Shown: positions 63,130-64,000 of the stretch, in pieces
How positions within the stretch are numbered: the stretch's first letter is position 1
Layout: each line of letters starts with the position of its first letter
Assembly: GCA_963762635.1 (NCBI GenBank)
Contig: CAVXLQ010000003.1
Span: 620,001-684,000, forward strand
DNA: 64,000 nt
Direction of reading: 5' to 3'
Source of the DNA: Tenggerimyces sp963762635
Lineage (GTDB): Bacteria > Actinomycetota > Actinomycetes > Propionibacteriales > Actinopolymorphaceae
The notes under the pieces: model-generated
The model's database searches: none
The model's input: only the letters and a program-made list of their open reading frames with translations
Told to the model about the DNA's origin: nothing
Translations under genes and position numbers: made by a program

Positions 63130-63313
63130 GAAAGACCTGTCTCCTCCGGCCCACGCCCGGCGTCCCCCAGCGAAGCCACGCGACAGGCCACAAAGACAGG
63201 CGTACGACAGTGCCAACCGAGGTCGGTTCCCCTTTGCCCTCAACGAGATCCAGCTGGAGTGGATCGGCGAAGGTTCGGCGTGGTCGTGCCGCCGAGCCTC
63301 ACCGTACTCGATC
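63130..63313. other. intergenic spacer
   Basis: I see no gene. It should hold the DUF1835 promoter and possible terminator of the gene at the right edge; neither is clear. Confidence 0.35.
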
Positions 63314-64000
63314 TCAGAGGGCGTAGCCAAGCAGTTGCTCGGTCCGCTGCCGCTCGCACGCCGGATCGGACGACACGAAGTGGTCGCCGTTCCCCAGCAT
63401 GTAGCACCGATACAGCGGCCGCCGCCCCGCCGCCGGCGACGTGTAGATGTGCCCGACCGGACCGAGCGCGCGCAGCCCCTCGCAGCCCGGGTCCTTGGTC
63501 AGCAGGTTGTGGCCGCCGACCTGACACTCGAACAACGGAACAGTCCCGGAAGTTTCGGTCCGCAGCAGCCGCCAGGACTGCTCGGCCGCGAAGCCCGGCG
63601 GCAGCAGTCGCGACGACGCCCAATGCCCGCGGGACGCGTTGTAGCCGCGAACGAGCTTCGTGTACGGCAGCTGCTCGAACCCGCACGACAGCTGTGCCGG
63701 CGTCAGGTCGTTCCGGTTCATGAGCGCCCACGTCGTCCAACTGGGCTTGGCCGTTCCGTTGTCGTTGCGCAGTCCGAGCCCCAGCCCGCCCGCAACTTCC
63801 GCGGGATGGTCGGACATCCGGTGGTAGACGTAGTTGCTGATACCGGGAGTTCCGAGAACGTTCCGGAAACCGTCGCAGATCGCCGTCGCTTGTTTGGCCG
63901 GCGACGACGGCGCGAGGCTGTTCACGCCGCTCTCGGTGAGCTGGATGTCCCATGCGTGTGGGCGATTCGGGAACTTCTGCCGCAGCCAGCCCGCGAGCAC
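63314..64000 (-). CDS. C-terminal part of a secreted DUF5722/DUF5648-type protein (partial)
   Basis: The 3' 228 codons of a gene whose start lies beyond the right edge. The first part (WLRQKFPNRPHAWDIQLTES, VYHRMSDHPAEVAGGLGLGL, SWTTWALMNRND) resembles the glycoside-hydrolase-like DUF5722 end. The last 75 residues are a DUF5648-like tail (GGHNLLTKDPGCEGLRALGP; PLYRCYMLGNGDHFVSSDPA). The complete protein is probably a secreted polysaccharide-active enzyme, but the catalytic half is not visible here. Confidence 0.7.
   Translation of the reverse strand: MLAGWLRQKFPNRPHAWDIQLTESGVNSLAPSSPAKQATAICDGFRNVLGTPGISNYVYHRMSDHPAEVAGGLGLGLRNDNGTAKPSWTTWALMNRNDLTPAQLSCGFEQLPYTKLVRGYNASRGHWASSRLLPPGFAAEQSWRLLRTETSGTVPLFECQVGGHNLLTKDPGCEGLRALGPVGHIYTSPAAGRRPLYRCYMLGNGDHFVSSDPACERQRTEQLLGYAL

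Noticed and set aside
1..64000. tRNA, rRNA, CRISPR or insertion sequence
   Set aside because: Reading found no cloverleaf-like segments, spacer arrays, or transposase genes; short RNAs could be missed without a covariance search.

Overview
The window is high-GC DNA (roughly 70% by eye) with GTG and TTG starts, an Lsr2 nucleoid protein, F420-type flavoenzymes, SARP/AfsR-type regulation and a Tat-exported hydrolase. It is the chromosome of an actinobacterium. The core gene order xerC / M23-like / rpsB-tsf-pyrH-frr-cdsA / rlmN / dxr-rseP-ispG-GNAT / proS is the usual actinobacterial backbone. A propionibacterial relative (Nocardioidaceae, Kribbella or Actinopolymorpha type) is my best guess, but this is inference only.

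Layout. 0-5.3 kb: a DUF3516 DEAD-box helicase, XerC, an enoyl-CoA hydratase, and a frameshifted LytM/M23 gene. 5.4-10 kb: the translation and phospholipid cluster rpsB-tsf-pyrH-frr-cdsA. 10-21 kb: an accessory block with a histidine phosphatase, an esterase, a frameshifted MDR dehydrogenase, Lsr2, a heterodimeric ABC exporter (one half frameshifted), a flavin/F420 oxidoreductase, a decayed CAZyme tail beside a LacI regulator, and a TetR gene divergent from a frameshifted membrane protein. 21.4-22.9 kb: rlmN plus a small gene. 22.9-44 kb: a long accessory block with a phosphoesterase/beta-propeller fusion, a K+ channel, a PdxA2-DUF1537 sugar-acid pair, a LOG-like protein, a PrpE-like ligase, a 1236-residue secreted subtilase, an RTX-like secreted protein, a frameshifted SARP-NTPase-TPR regulator, purU and an atypical folD, a dead siderophore-binding protein, and a TetR-controlled LLM oxidoreductase. 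44.2-48.7 kb: the MEP-pathway/site-2-protease operon dxr-rseP-ispG-GNAT. 48.7-56.5 kb: a fused hydantoinase/oxoprolinase, a PPOX protein, a DEDDh exonuclease, a DUF389 protein and proS. 56.6-64 kb: two tannase-like esterases around a VOC gene, a LysE-AraC pair, a broken DUF1835 gene, and the 3' part of a secreted DUF5722/DUF5648-type protein that runs off the right edge.

Two themes stand out. First, six otherwise recognisable genes carry single-base indels: five carry one extra base each and one carries two losses. Two more loci are true decayed remnants with internal deletions. Second, several intergenic regions hold long inverted repeats. These include a tandem pair of 50-bp hairpins whose arms differ by compensatory changes, a 23-bp-arm GATC-rich inverted repeat, and a 54-bp near-perfect palindrome. 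Several regulators also have good palindromic operator candidates beside them. I recognised no tRNA, rRNA, CRISPR array or insertion sequence by reading.
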